Made by a program: the position numbers and the translations under genes. Of a DNA stretch of 6,204 nt, positions 1 through 5,943 are shown one piece after another. Positions within the stretch are counted from its first letter, which is position 1, and each line of letters begins with the position of its first letter. Below the pieces are notes generated by a model. It worked only from the letters and a program-made list of their open reading frames with translations. It did no database searches and had not been told where the DNA came from. Origin of the DNA: Chloroflexota bacterium (GTDB lineage Bacteria > Chloroflexota > Anaerolineae > JACRMK01); NCBI GenBank assembly GCA_016200765.1, contig JACQEC010000225.1:1-6204 (forward strand), written 5' to 3'.

Positions 1-468
1 GGCGCAGCCTTTGCGGGCGACTTGCGGCAGATTGATACCTACTTTGTCGTGCCGCAGGGCCGTCTTAAACTGCGCGAAATCGAGCTGGCGCGGGAAGCGG
101 GCCAGCCCGCGCAACACACAGCCGAGCTGATCTTCTACCGCCGCCCCGAAGACGCGCCCACGCGCTGGAGCGACTACTACACGGCTCCCGTGGATGCGCC
201 CACCGCTCTGCGCGATGTGCTGGGTCGCGCCTATGGCGTGCGCCAGCAAATCATCAAGACCCGGCGGCTCTATCTTTATCATGGCGCACGTATCCATCTC
301 GATCAGGTCGCGGCGCTTGGGGACTTTATCGAGTTCGAGGTGCCAACCACCGCTGATCTAGAGGCCGCACGCGCCGTCATGCGCGAGCTGATGACCGCCT
401 TTAACCTGACGGACGATGATGCTCTGCGCACGTCGTATGGGGAGATGGTATCGGCGACCAGGTCCTAG
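1..468 (+). CDS. CYTH-domain protein (class IV adenylate cyclase-like), 5' partial
   Basis: The frame is open from base 1 and ends at TAG 466-468, giving 155 visible residues. The gene begins upstream, so the TTG at 22 is probably internal. Visible CYTH-type motifs, numbered from the first visible residue, are DTYF (12-15), GRLKLRE (20-26), the basic KTRRLY strand (86-91) and RIHLDQVAALGDFIEFEV (97-114), whose acidic residues normally help bind metal. SYGEMV near the end resembles the usual C-terminus of this group. The N-terminal ExExK signature would lie in the missing 20-30 residues. CYTH enzymes form a tunnel fold and act on triphosphates such as ATP, thiamine triphosphate or tripolyphosphate, and the substrate cannot be decided here. 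The next gene follows in another frame with no gap; see the junction finding. Family is confident, function is not. Confidence 0.85.
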   Translation, partial: GAAFAGDLRQIDTYFVVPQGRLKLREIELAREAGQPAQHTAELIFYRRPEDAPTRWSDYYTAPVDAPTALRDVLGRAYGVRQQIIKTRRLYLYHGARIHLDQVAALGDFIEFEVPTTADLEAARAVMRELMTAFNLTDDDALRTSYGEMVSATRS

Positions 469-1406
469 CGATTGACTTCGGCGGCACGCAAACACGGGCG
501 GCGGTCATAGACGCCGAAGGCCGCCTGCTCTCCCGCGCGCGTGCCGACACACGCGTCTGGGAGGGTCGTGACGCAGTGCTGGCGCGCCTGCTCCAGACCG
601 CGCGCAACGCATTGGCGCAGGCGCCCCAGCCATCCATCAGCGCGGTCGGCCTCTCTGCGCCTGGGCCAATCAACCCACAGACGGGCCTCATCTACACCGC
701 GCCGAACATGCCGGGCTGGGTCAACGTGCCACTCAGTGAAATCCTTGCCGCCGAATTTGGTGTGCCGGTCTTTGCAGGCAACGACGCCAATCTAGCCGCG
801 TTGGCCGAAGCGCGCTTCGGCGCGGGACGCAACTATCGCCACATCGTCTATCTGACAGTCAGCACCGGCATCGGCAGCGGGATCATCAGTGACGGCGTGC
901 TGGTAACCGGCAAGGATGGGCTGGCCGCCGAAGCAGGGCATTTGATTTTAGAGCCGGACGGCCCGCCTTGCGGCTGTGGCGGGCGCGGGTGTTTAGAGGC
1001 TCTCGCTTCGGGCAGCAGCATCGCCCGCGCCGCCGAAGCCCGACTGGCGCAAGGCGACGATTCTGTGCTGCAAGCCAAGCGCGGTACGGTAACCAGCCGG
1101 CTAGTGGCCGAAGCCGCACAACGGGGTGACCGACTGGCTGGCGAGGTCTTTCAGCGCGCGGCTACCTATCTCGGCTTAGGGGTCGCCGCGCTCATCAACC
1201 TGTTCAATCCGCAGATCATTATCCTCGGCGGCGGCGTGACCAACGCTGGAGACCTGCTCTTCGACACGGTAACCAGGGTCGCGCTGTCGCGGTGCATGCC
1301 GATCTTGTCCCACGGCGTGCAGATTGTGCCGGCCGCGCTGCGCGATGACGTTGGACTTCGCGGGGCGGCGATCTGGGCTTTTACTCCGCGGCCAAGATTT
1401 GGCTGA
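462..1406 (+). CDS. ROK-family sugar kinase (glucokinase-like), start codon unclear
   Basis: ROK proteins are mainly cytoplasmic sugar kinases, for example of glucose, N-acetylglucosamine or N-acetylmannosamine, or transcriptional repressors. No N-terminal helix-turn-helix is visible, so a kinase is favoured. Numbered from the GTC at 462, the phosphate-binding loop DFGGT lies at 5-9. The GND motif has the probable catalytic Asp 108 (codon 783-785). The zinc site is EAGH (His 160) with CGCGGRGC (Cys 170, 172, 177). A late glycine-rich IILGGG motif follows. The ~314 residues match the family's usual size. The frame is open from 420 after TGA 417-419, but no ATG, GTG or TTG occurs before GTG 576. 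Starting there would delete the phosphate loop, so I place the 5' end where recognisable ROK sequence begins. The true start may involve an indel or fusion with the CYTH gene. The 3' end overlaps the convergent acyl-CoA dehydrogenase by 26 bp. Sugar specificity is unknown. Confidence 0.85.
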   Translation, partial: VLAIDFGGTQTRAAVIDAEGRLLSRARADTRVWEGRDAVLARLLQTARNALAQAPQPSISAVGLSAPGPINPQTGLIYTAPNMPGWVNVPLSEILAAEFGVPVFAGNDANLAALAEARFGAGRNYRHIVYLTVSTGIGSGIISDGVLVTGKDGLAAEAGHLILEPDGPPCGCGGRGCLEALASGSSIARAAEARLAQGDDSVLQAKRGTVTSRLVAEAAQRGDRLAGEVFQRAATYLGLGVAALINLFNPQIIILGGGVTNAGDLLFDTVTRVALSRCMPILSHGVQIVPAALRDDVGLRGAAIWAFTPRPRFG

Positions 1407-2532
1407 TGACCACGCGCTGAATCTGAGACGTGCCCTCGTAGATTTGTAGAATCTTGGCGTCGCGCATCCACTTCTCTACCGGGTAATCGCGCATGTAGCC
1501 GTAGCCGCCCAATATCTGCACAGCATCCGACGTGACCTTCTGCGCCATATCGGCGGCGAACGCTTTGGCGAGGCTAGCCTCCAAATTGTTAGGCTGACCC
1601 TGATCCAATAACCATCCCGCGCGCCACGCCAACAGCCGCGCCGCGTCAATCTGCATCAACATGTCAGCCAGCATGAAGCGCACAGCCTGCTTGCTGACAA
1701 TCGGCTTGCCGAACTGCACGCGCTCCTTAGCATACTGGAGCGCGTACTCATAAGCCGCACGCGCCACGCCGACCGCGCCCGCCGCCACGCCCGGCCGTGT
1801 CGCTTCGAAGACCCTCATCGCGCCAATGAAGCCGTGGCCCGGCTGGCCGAGCAAGTTTTCACAGGGCACCTCGACATCCTCGAAGATCACATCGCCGGTA
1901 TGCGAGGCGCGGATACCCATCTTCCGCTCTTTCTTGCCCGCCTTAACCCCGCTCCAACCGGCCTCCACCACGCAGGCCGAAATGCCGGCGTATCCTTGGC
2001 TGGGATCTTCGGTGGCAAAGACGACGTACGTGTCGGCGATGCCGCCGTTGGTGATGAACCGCTTTTGGCCGTTGAGAACATAGCGGTCTTGCTTGCGCAC
2101 GAGGCGCGTCTTGATCGAAGCCGCATCGGATCCGGCTTCCGGCTCGGTCAGCGCGTAAGCCCCCAGGTGGAGCTTGTCGCCATCACAGAAGCGCGGCAGG
2201 TATTTCCGCTTCTGTGCCTCATTGCCCATCATCACGATCGGCATGGCCGCCAGCCCATTGATCATCATGGCGGTCGCGATTCCGGCGCAACCCCAAAACA
2301 GTTCCTCGGTAATCAGCAGGTGCGTGACGGAGCCTGTCAGCCCCCCGCCGCCATATTCCTCCGGGATTCCGTACGATAGGAAACCTTGCTTGGCCGCCTT
2401 CTTTAACACCTCCCACGGCGTCTCTTCACACTCGTCATAATGCGCCGCAACCGGCCGGATCTCCCTCTCGGCGAACTCATGCGCCCACTCCTTGACCTGA
2501 TGCTGTTCGTCGGTCAGTTTGAAATCAATCAT
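1381..2532 (-). CDS. Acyl-CoA dehydrogenase (MCAD/SCAD-like)
   Basis: This FAD enzyme of 383 aa catalyses the first step of beta-oxidation, alpha,beta-dehydrogenation of acyl-CoA, passing electrons to electron-transfer flavoprotein. The N-terminal helical domain starts at LTDEQ (6-10). The flavin/substrate signature TEPEAGSD is at 129-136, the FITNG strand at 159-163, an active-site-type TRPG with Arg 246, KERVQFGKP at 269-277 and ILGGYGY at 340-346. The C-terminal IYEGTSQIQR (364-373) places Glu 366 where medium-chain enzymes carry the catalytic base. This differs from the long-chain and isovaleryl types, where the base lies earlier. Length is normal. ATG 2532 is supported by GAGGAG six bases upstream. 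The gene follows the hydratase by 15 bp and is the last of the cluster, ending inside the 3' end of the convergent ROK gene. Chain-length preference is not determined. Confidence 0.95.
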   Translation of the reverse strand: MIDFKLTDEQHQVKEWAHEFAEREIRPVAAHYDECEETPWEVLKKAAKQGFLSYGIPEEYGGGGLTGSVTHLLITEELFWGCAGIATAMMINGLAAMPIVMMGNEAQKRKYLPRFCDGDKLHLGAYALTEPEAGSDAASIKTRLVRKQDRYVLNGQKRFITNGGIADTYVVFATEDPSQGYAGISACVVEAGWSGVKAGKKERKMGIRASHTGDVIFEDVEVPCENLLGQPGHGFIGAMRVFEATRPGVAAGAVGVARAAYEYALQYAKERVQFGKPIVSKQAVRFMLADMLMQIDAARLLAWRAGWLLDQGQPNNLEASLAKAFAADMAQKVTSDAVQILGGYGYMRDYPVEKWMRDAKILQIYEGTSQIQRVVISQILAAE

Positions 2533-2538
2533 ACGACA

Positions 2539-2544
2539 CTCCTC
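2539..2544 (-). promoter_or_regulatory. Ribosome binding site of the acyl-CoA dehydrogenase
   Basis: GAGGAG on the minus strand lies six bases before ATG 2532, in the 15-bp gap after the hydratase stop (TGA, 2548-2550). It fixes the start of the acyl-CoA dehydrogenase. Its closeness to the preceding stop suggests translational coupling. Confidence 0.75.
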
Positions 2545-2547
2545 GCC

Positions 2548-3318
2548 TCACCGCCCTTTGAACTGCGGTTCTTGCCGCTGCATAAAGCTCATCACCCCGA
2601 TGAGCGCGTCTTCGCTCTGGCCTACCTGCAGCGCGTGCGCCGATTCGATGTTGAGCCCCTCCTCCACGGTCATTTCGAGGCCGCGTGCCACACAATCAAT
2701 GATCGCCGCCATCGCCAGAGGCGCGCCTCTCGCCAGCCGCATGGCGAGCGCGCGTGCCTCCGCCATCAATCCCGCCTGTCCCACCACCCGGTTCACCAGC
2801 CCATAGGTCATCGCGTCCTGTGCATTGATGCGATCACCGGTCAGCAGGTATTCCAGCGCGCGGGTGCGCCCGATGAGGCGCGGCAGCCTTTGCGTGCCGC
2901 CCCAGCCGGGAATGATCCCCAGGCGCACTTCGGTTAGCGCCAGTTGGGCCGTGTCCGCCATCACCCGCAGGTGGCACGACATTGCCAACTCAAAGCCGCC
3001 GCCATAAGCGCCGCCGTTGATCGCCGCAATAATCGGCTTGCGGAACGCTTCAATCTGGTTGAACAGCCTGGCGCCCTTCTGTTGGAACTGCCGCACGCGC
3101 TCGCCGGCAAACTCCTGGAAGTCGGCGCCTGCGCTGAACACCTTCTCTCCCGCGCCGGTCACGATCACCGCGCGCACGGTGTCGTCGCTATCAATCTCGG
3201 CCAGCGCGCGCTCCAATTCTTCTAACAGCGCCAGGTTGATTGCATTGACGGGTGGGTGGCTCAGGGTGATGAGGGCCACGCCGTTTTCCTTCTCCACGAT
3301 CACGGTCTGGATTGTCAT
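2548..3318 (-). CDS. Enoyl-CoA hydratase/isomerase (crotonase family)
   Basis: This crotonase-fold protein of 256 aa probably hydrates trans-2-enoyl-CoA to 3-hydroxyacyl-CoA, the second step of beta-oxidation. The oxyanion-hole segment FSAGAD is at 61-66 and the second glycine-rich segment GGGFELAM at 106-113. Glu 110 and Glu 130 (in LTEVRLG) are 20 residues apart, matching the two catalytic glutamates (E144 and E164) of classical rat enoyl-CoA hydratase. PGWGGTQRLPRLIG (137-150) is also typical. Having both glutamates favours a true hydratase over crotonase relatives that lack one. I chose ATG 3318 because MTIQTV begins the family's first strand. The frame stays open upstream to 3726, but that stretch overlaps the ligase C-terminus and is not crotonase-like. 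The gene sits 35 bp after the ligase and 15 bp before the acyl-CoA dehydrogenase. No clear Shine-Dalgarno precedes it. Confidence 0.94.
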   Translation of the reverse strand: MTIQTVIVEKENGVALITLSHPPVNAINLALLEELERALAEIDSDDTVRAVIVTGAGEKVFSAGADFQEFAGERVRQFQQKGARLFNQIEAFRKPIIAAINGGAYGGGFELAMSCHLRVMADTAQLALTEVRLGIIPGWGGTQRLPRLIGRTRALEYLLTGDRINAQDAMTYGLVNRVVGQAGLMAEARALAMRLARGAPLAMAAIIDCVARGLEMTVEEGLNIESAHALQVGQSEDALIGVMSFMQRQEPQFKGR

Positions 3319-3353
3319 GCTGATCGCCAAGCAGGCGGCTGATTGCCGTCGGC

Positions 3354-5012
3354 CTACCGGCCCTCCTCCATCAGTTTCCGTTTTAATATCTTGCCGACCA
3401 AACTTTTGGGTAGGTCGCTGCGAAATTCCACCTGTTTTGGCACCTTGTACGACGCGAGATGCTTCCGGCAGTGTTCGATAATCTCCTCGGCGGTGGCCGT
3501 CTCGCCGTCCTTCAACACGACGTAGGCGCGCGGCAGTTCGCCATGATACGGATCCTTGAAGCCAACCAGCGCGGCTTCTTTGATTTTGGGGTGGGCATAA
3601 AGAACTTCCTCCACATCGCGCGGGAAAATCTTGAACCCGCCGGTGATAATCATATCCTTCATGCGATCCACGACGTAGAAGAACCCGTCCTCGTCCATTC
3701 TGCCGATGTCGCCCGTATGCAGCCAACCCTCGCGGATCATATTCGCCGTTTCGTCGGGCCGTTGCCAGTAGCCAAGCATCACCTGAGGCCCTTGGATACA
3801 GATTTCTCCGGTCTGGCCCACGGGCATCTCCGTCTCGCCGTCCTCGATGCTGACAAGTTTCGCGTTGGTGTCCGTTACCGGCAAACCGATACTGCCAACC
3901 CGGCGCGCGCCGTGGATGGGGTTAGCGTGGGTCAGCGGGCCTGTTTCGGTCATCCCGTAGCCCTCGACCAGCCGCCCACCGCTGATGGACTCAAACTTTT
4001 GCTGGACTTCTTGCGGCAGCGCCATCGCGCCGCTCAGGCAGACCTTGATCGAGCGCAGGTTGTGCCGGGCCAGCTGCGGGTCTTGCATCAGGTTCACGTA
4101 GAGCGTGGTTACGCCGGGGAAGACCGACGGGCGGTAGCGGTCAATCGCCTGCAAAACCGCCTTGCGCTCGAAGCGTGGGAAGAGAATAACCGACGCGGCA
4201 TAATAGACGGCCTGATTCAGCCCAATCTGCTGGCCGTAGATATGAAAGAACGGTAAGACGCAGAGGAACACCTCCTGCCCCTCTACCGCGGCGGTATTCC
4301 ACCGCGCGGCCTGTATCACGTTGGTGACCAGGTTGCGGTGGCTTAGCATGGCCGCTTTCGGCACGCCGGTTGTGCCGCCCGTATATTGCAACACCGCCAG
4401 ATCGTCAGCCGTGACGGCGACCTCCGGGTCGGTGTCCGGCGCACGCAGGAGGAGCGACGTAAAGCGATGGTCCTGCGGCTCTATGGCCGCGCGGTGCCCC
4501 TCCTTCTGCTCGCGGAACAGCGTGTACAGCAGCCTCAGATGGGGCGGGAAATAATCTTTGATGTTGGTCACGATGACATTCCGCAGGCGGGTCCTTGACT
4601 GCACGGCCTTCACGCGGTTGTAGGTCGCAGTCAAGGTGACGATCGTCTCGGCGCCGCAGTCGTTCAATTGGTGCTCGAGCTCGTTTTCCGTATAGAGCGG
4701 CGAGTGGGCCGCAACCACAGCGCCGGCTTTCAGCGCGCCGTAATAGGCGATGACCCATTGGGGTGCGTTGGGCAGGTGGATAGCCACCCGGTCGCCCAAC
4801 TTAACGCCCAAACTGATCAAGGCATTCGCAAAGCGATTGGTCAGGTGGTTCAGCGCGCCATAAGAAGTACGGCTGCCGAAATAGTACAGCGCCGGGCGAT
4901 GAGGATACTTCGCAGCGGCGCTGTCCAGAAAATGATACAGAGGTTGAGCCGGATAGTCGAGGGATTGCGGCACACCCGGATCATATGATTTGAGCCACGG
5001 TTTGTCCATCAT
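3354..5012 (-). CDS. Long-chain fatty-acid-CoA ligase (FadD-type, ANL superfamily)
   Basis: This 552-aa adenylating enzyme converts a fatty acid, ATP and CoA to acyl-CoA, AMP and pyrophosphate, feeding beta-oxidation. The ATP/AMP P-loop YTGGTTGVPK is at 210-219. The PFFHIYG acyl-pocket region is at 254-260, GYGMTETGP at 351-359 and the ribose-binding TGD at 433-435. The hinge and CoA-site region DRMKDMIITGGFKIFPRDVEE is at 449-469. The A10 motif near the C-terminus, PKSLVGKILKR, has Lys 541 as the expected catalytic lysine. All core motifs are present and the length is usual for bacterial FadD. Of two adjacent Met codons, ATG 5012 is six bases from a perfect AAGGAG, so it is preferred. It lies 74 bp after the broken SDR and 35 bp before the hydratase. 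Long-chain specificity is inferred from overall resemblance and context. Confidence 0.94.
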   Translation of the reverse strand: MMDKPWLKSYDPGVPQSLDYPAQPLYHFLDSAAAKYPHRPALYYFGSRTSYGALNHLTNRFANALISLGVKLGDRVAIHLPNAPQWVIAYYGALKAGAVVAAHSPLYTENELEHQLNDCGAETIVTLTATYNRVKAVQSRTRLRNVIVTNIKDYFPPHLRLLYTLFREQKEGHRAAIEPQDHRFTSLLLRAPDTDPEVAVTADDLAVLQYTGGTTGVPKAAMLSHRNLVTNVIQAARWNTAAVEGQEVFLCVLPFFHIYGQQIGLNQAVYYAASVILFPRFERKAVLQAIDRYRPSVFPGVTTLYVNLMQDPQLARHNLRSIKVCLSGAMALPQEVQQKFESISGGRLVEGYGMTETGPLTHANPIHGARRVGSIGLPVTDTNAKLVSIEDGETEMPVGQTGEICIQGPQVMLGYWQRPDETANMIREGWLHTGDIGRMDEDGFFYVVDRMKDMIITGGFKIFPRDVEEVLYAHPKIKEAALVGFKDPYHGELPRAYVVLKDGETATAEEIIEHCRKHLASYKVPKQVEFRSDLPKSLVGKILKRKLMEEGR

Positions 5013-5018
5013 GAAGCG

Positions 5019-5024
5019 CTCCTT
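5019..5024 (-). promoter_or_regulatory. Ribosome binding site of the fatty-acid-CoA ligase
   Basis: AAGGAG on the minus strand is six bases upstream of ATG 5012 and nine upstream of the second in-frame ATG at 5009. It favours the first Met. It also gives the ligase its own initiation site, independent of translation of the disrupted SDR upstream. Confidence 0.8.
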
Positions 5025-5057
5025 GGTAACAGACTCTATATGATCAGCGCCATCGCA

Positions 5058-5074
5058 GGCGCCGTTGCGGCGCC
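5058..5074 (-). other. GC hairpin in the 74-bp SDR-ligase gap
   Basis: Two copies of GGCGCC (5058-5063 and 5069-5074) flank a five-base loop and can form a six-pair, all-GC stem just after the SDR stop. No T-run follows on the minus strand, so a classical Rho-independent terminator is unlikely. It could stabilise or space the intercistronic mRNA or weakly attenuate transcription. Next to it, nearer the SDR stop, is a G-rich stretch GGGGGAGGGG. The role is unproven. Confidence 0.4.
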
Positions 5075-5086
5075 CCTCCCCCAGCC

Positions 5087-5789
5087 CTAGAATGTGAACA
5101 GCGTAAGACCTCCGGAAATGTCAAGCGCGGTGCCGGTAATATACTTGGCGCGTTGCGAGCACAGGAATGCGATCGCGTCCGCAACGTCGGCCGGCTCGCC
5201 TTCATGCCGAAACACCGTGCGCTTGCGGATACGGTCTTTCATGTCGTCTCGCATGAACTGGAACATCTCCGTGCCGATAATGCCGGGAAATACAGAGTTA
5301 GCCGTGATGTTGTAGCGCGCCTGTTCCAATGCCACTGTTTTCATCAGCGCAATCACGCCGGCTTTTGTCGCCGAGTAACCGGCTTGCCCGAACCCGCCCA
5401 GCACCCCGGCCGCCGACGAGATTGAAACCACGCGCCCTCAAGTTGACATTAAGGTCGCGCTGCCACATCCCCTGCGCCATCTGCTCGATCTTGCCGACGT
5501 TATCGAGCACGGCGGCGCTATTCACCAGAATCTCGACAGGCCCAAGCGTCGCATTGGCCGTCACGAACGCCGCCTGCACACTTTCTGGATCGGATACGTC
5601 TGCTTTTATCCCTATAGCGCTGGTCTGGCCCGTCTTCAACTCTGTTTCTGTGGCGGCGAGACCCTCTTCCCAGATGTCAAATAGTGCAACGTGGCACCCT
5701 TCGCGGGCCAGCGAGAGCGCGACCGCCCTGCCGATGCCGCGCGCTCCACCTGTCACAACCGCGACCTTACCGGCAATCCCGAGGTCCAT
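5087..5789 (-). pseudogene. Short-chain dehydrogenase/reductase (FabG/HSD-like), disrupted by internal deletion and frameshift
   Basis: An SDR-family NAD(P)H oxidoreductase is split between two frames. The first part (117 residues from ATG 5789) carries the Rossmann motif TGGARGIG (13-20). An acidic Asp 38 at the end of strand 2 suggests NAD(H). NSAA is at 90-93 and NVNL at 114-117. The sequence then jumps at about 5438 into the next frame, which reads GRVVSISSAAG with the catalytic Ser (codon 5416-5414), YSATK with Tyr (5377-5375) and Lys (5365-5363), and a normal C-terminus (YITG, DISGG) ending at TAG 5087-5089. E. coli FabG has 19 residues between the corresponding NL and GR, so about 56 bases appear lost. 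As written, translation gives a 163-aa product ending at 5298 without Ser-Tyr-Lys. Restored, it would be about 252 aa, the usual size. In this cluster it would plausibly oxidise 3-hydroxyacyl-CoA, though 3-oxoacyl reduction is equally possible. Whether the break is real or an assembly error is open. Confidence 0.85.
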
Positions 5790-5794
5790 GTTGG

Positions 5795-5798
5795 CTCC
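5795..5798 (-). promoter_or_regulatory. Ribosome binding site of the SDR
   Basis: GGAG on the minus strand lies five bases before ATG 5789, with AAGGA just further upstream. It decides for the internal start MDLGIAGK over the longer in-frame ATG at 5840, which falls in the promoter spacer and lacks family similarity. Confidence 0.7.
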
Positions 5799-5829
5799 GT
5801 CCTTGAGAAAAATCAGCCTGTCAAATAAG

Positions 5830-5857
5830 ATTGTATGCACTTCGCCTAAACCGTCAA
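5830..5857 (-). promoter_or_regulatory. Predicted sigma70-type promoter of the fatty-acid oxidation cluster
   Basis: On the minus strand, TTGACG (5857-5852) and TACAAT (5835-5830) are separated by 16 bp. Each matches the housekeeping consensus at five of six positions. Transcription would start near 5823, leaving a leader of about 33 bases to the SDR start at 5789. It is the only good promoter I see for the leftward genes, consistent with one transcript through to 1381. It has not been tested. Confidence 0.65.
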
Positions 5858-5890
5858 GCGCGATTTTTAGGGTTTTTCTGGAAACGCCGT

Positions 5891-5919
5891 TTGCGCCTTG
5901 AATCGGTTTACGCTATCAT
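5891..5919 (+). promoter_or_regulatory. Predicted promoter of the DUF1684 gene
   Basis: TTGCGC (5891-5896, three of six consensus positions) and TATCAT (5914-5919, five of six) are separated by 17 bp. Initiation near 5926 would give a leader of about 24 bases before ATG 5950. The -10 element is good and the -35 weak, so confidence is moderate. Confidence 0.45.
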
Positions 5920-5920
5920 G

Positions 5921-5943
5921 TCCCTCCACTACTCGACGAGGGA
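5921..5943 (+). repeat. Short inverted repeat covering the DUF1684 ribosome binding site
   Basis: TCCCTC (5921-5926) is the exact reverse complement of GAGGGA (5938-5943), with 11 bases between. The right arm is the core of the Shine-Dalgarno GAGGGAG (5938-5944), five bases before ATG 5950. If the left arm is transcribed, the hairpin would mask the ribosome site. The predicted transcript start near 5926 makes this uncertain. Confidence 0.35.

Larger units (their letters stand above)
1381..5857 (-). other. Predicted fatty-acid beta-oxidation operon (SDR, ligase, hydratase, acyl-CoA dehydrogenase)
   Basis: Four same-strand genes with gaps of 74, 35 and 15 bp lie behind one recognisable promoter. 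Their family functions are fatty-acid activation, enoyl-CoA hydration, acyl-CoA dehydrogenation and probably 3-hydroxyacyl-CoA oxidation. Thiolase and electron-transfer flavoprotein are absent from the window and would have to be encoded elsewhere. The unit is inferred from spacing and function. No terminator is visible at its end, which overlaps the convergent ROK gene. Confidence 0.7.

Noticed and set aside
576..1406. GTG 576 as the start of the ROK protein
   Set aside because: It would remove the DFGGT phosphate loop that is clearly encoded in the same frame at 474-488. A kinase without it would be inactive, so the break is more likely at the junction upstream.
1834..2379. Open frame antisense to the acyl-CoA dehydrogenase (181 codons, plus strand)
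   Set aside because: Same reason: a shadow of a conserved gene, and rich in His and Arg as expected from reverse-reading GC-rich codons.
2440..2937. Open frame antisense to the hydratase and its junction (165 codons, plus strand)
   Set aside because: It spans two real genes on the other strand and shows no family features.
3319..3726. Upstream extension of the enoyl-CoA hydratase frame
   Set aside because: It lies entirely opposite the ligase C-terminal domain in a shifted frame and has no crotonase similarity. The family N-terminus begins at ATG 3318.
3459..4256. Long open frame antisense to the ligase (265 codons, plus strand)
   Set aside because: It mirrors GC-rich codons of a confidently assigned gene, with no recognisable motif or start signal.
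5025..5050. Internal promoter before the ligase (TATAGA-like box on the minus strand)
   Set aside because: No acceptable -35 element is found at 16-18 bp, so it is too weak to annotate.
5790..5840. Longer SDR start at ATG 5840
   Set aside because: This start falls within the promoter, between the -35 and -10. The ATG at 5789 has a Shine-Dalgarno and begins the usual SDR N-terminus.
5862..5883. T-rich TTTTTAGGGTTTTT tract as a terminator or telomere-like repeat
   Set aside because: There is no GC stem next to it and only one copy. It is simply AT-rich intergenic DNA beside the promoters.
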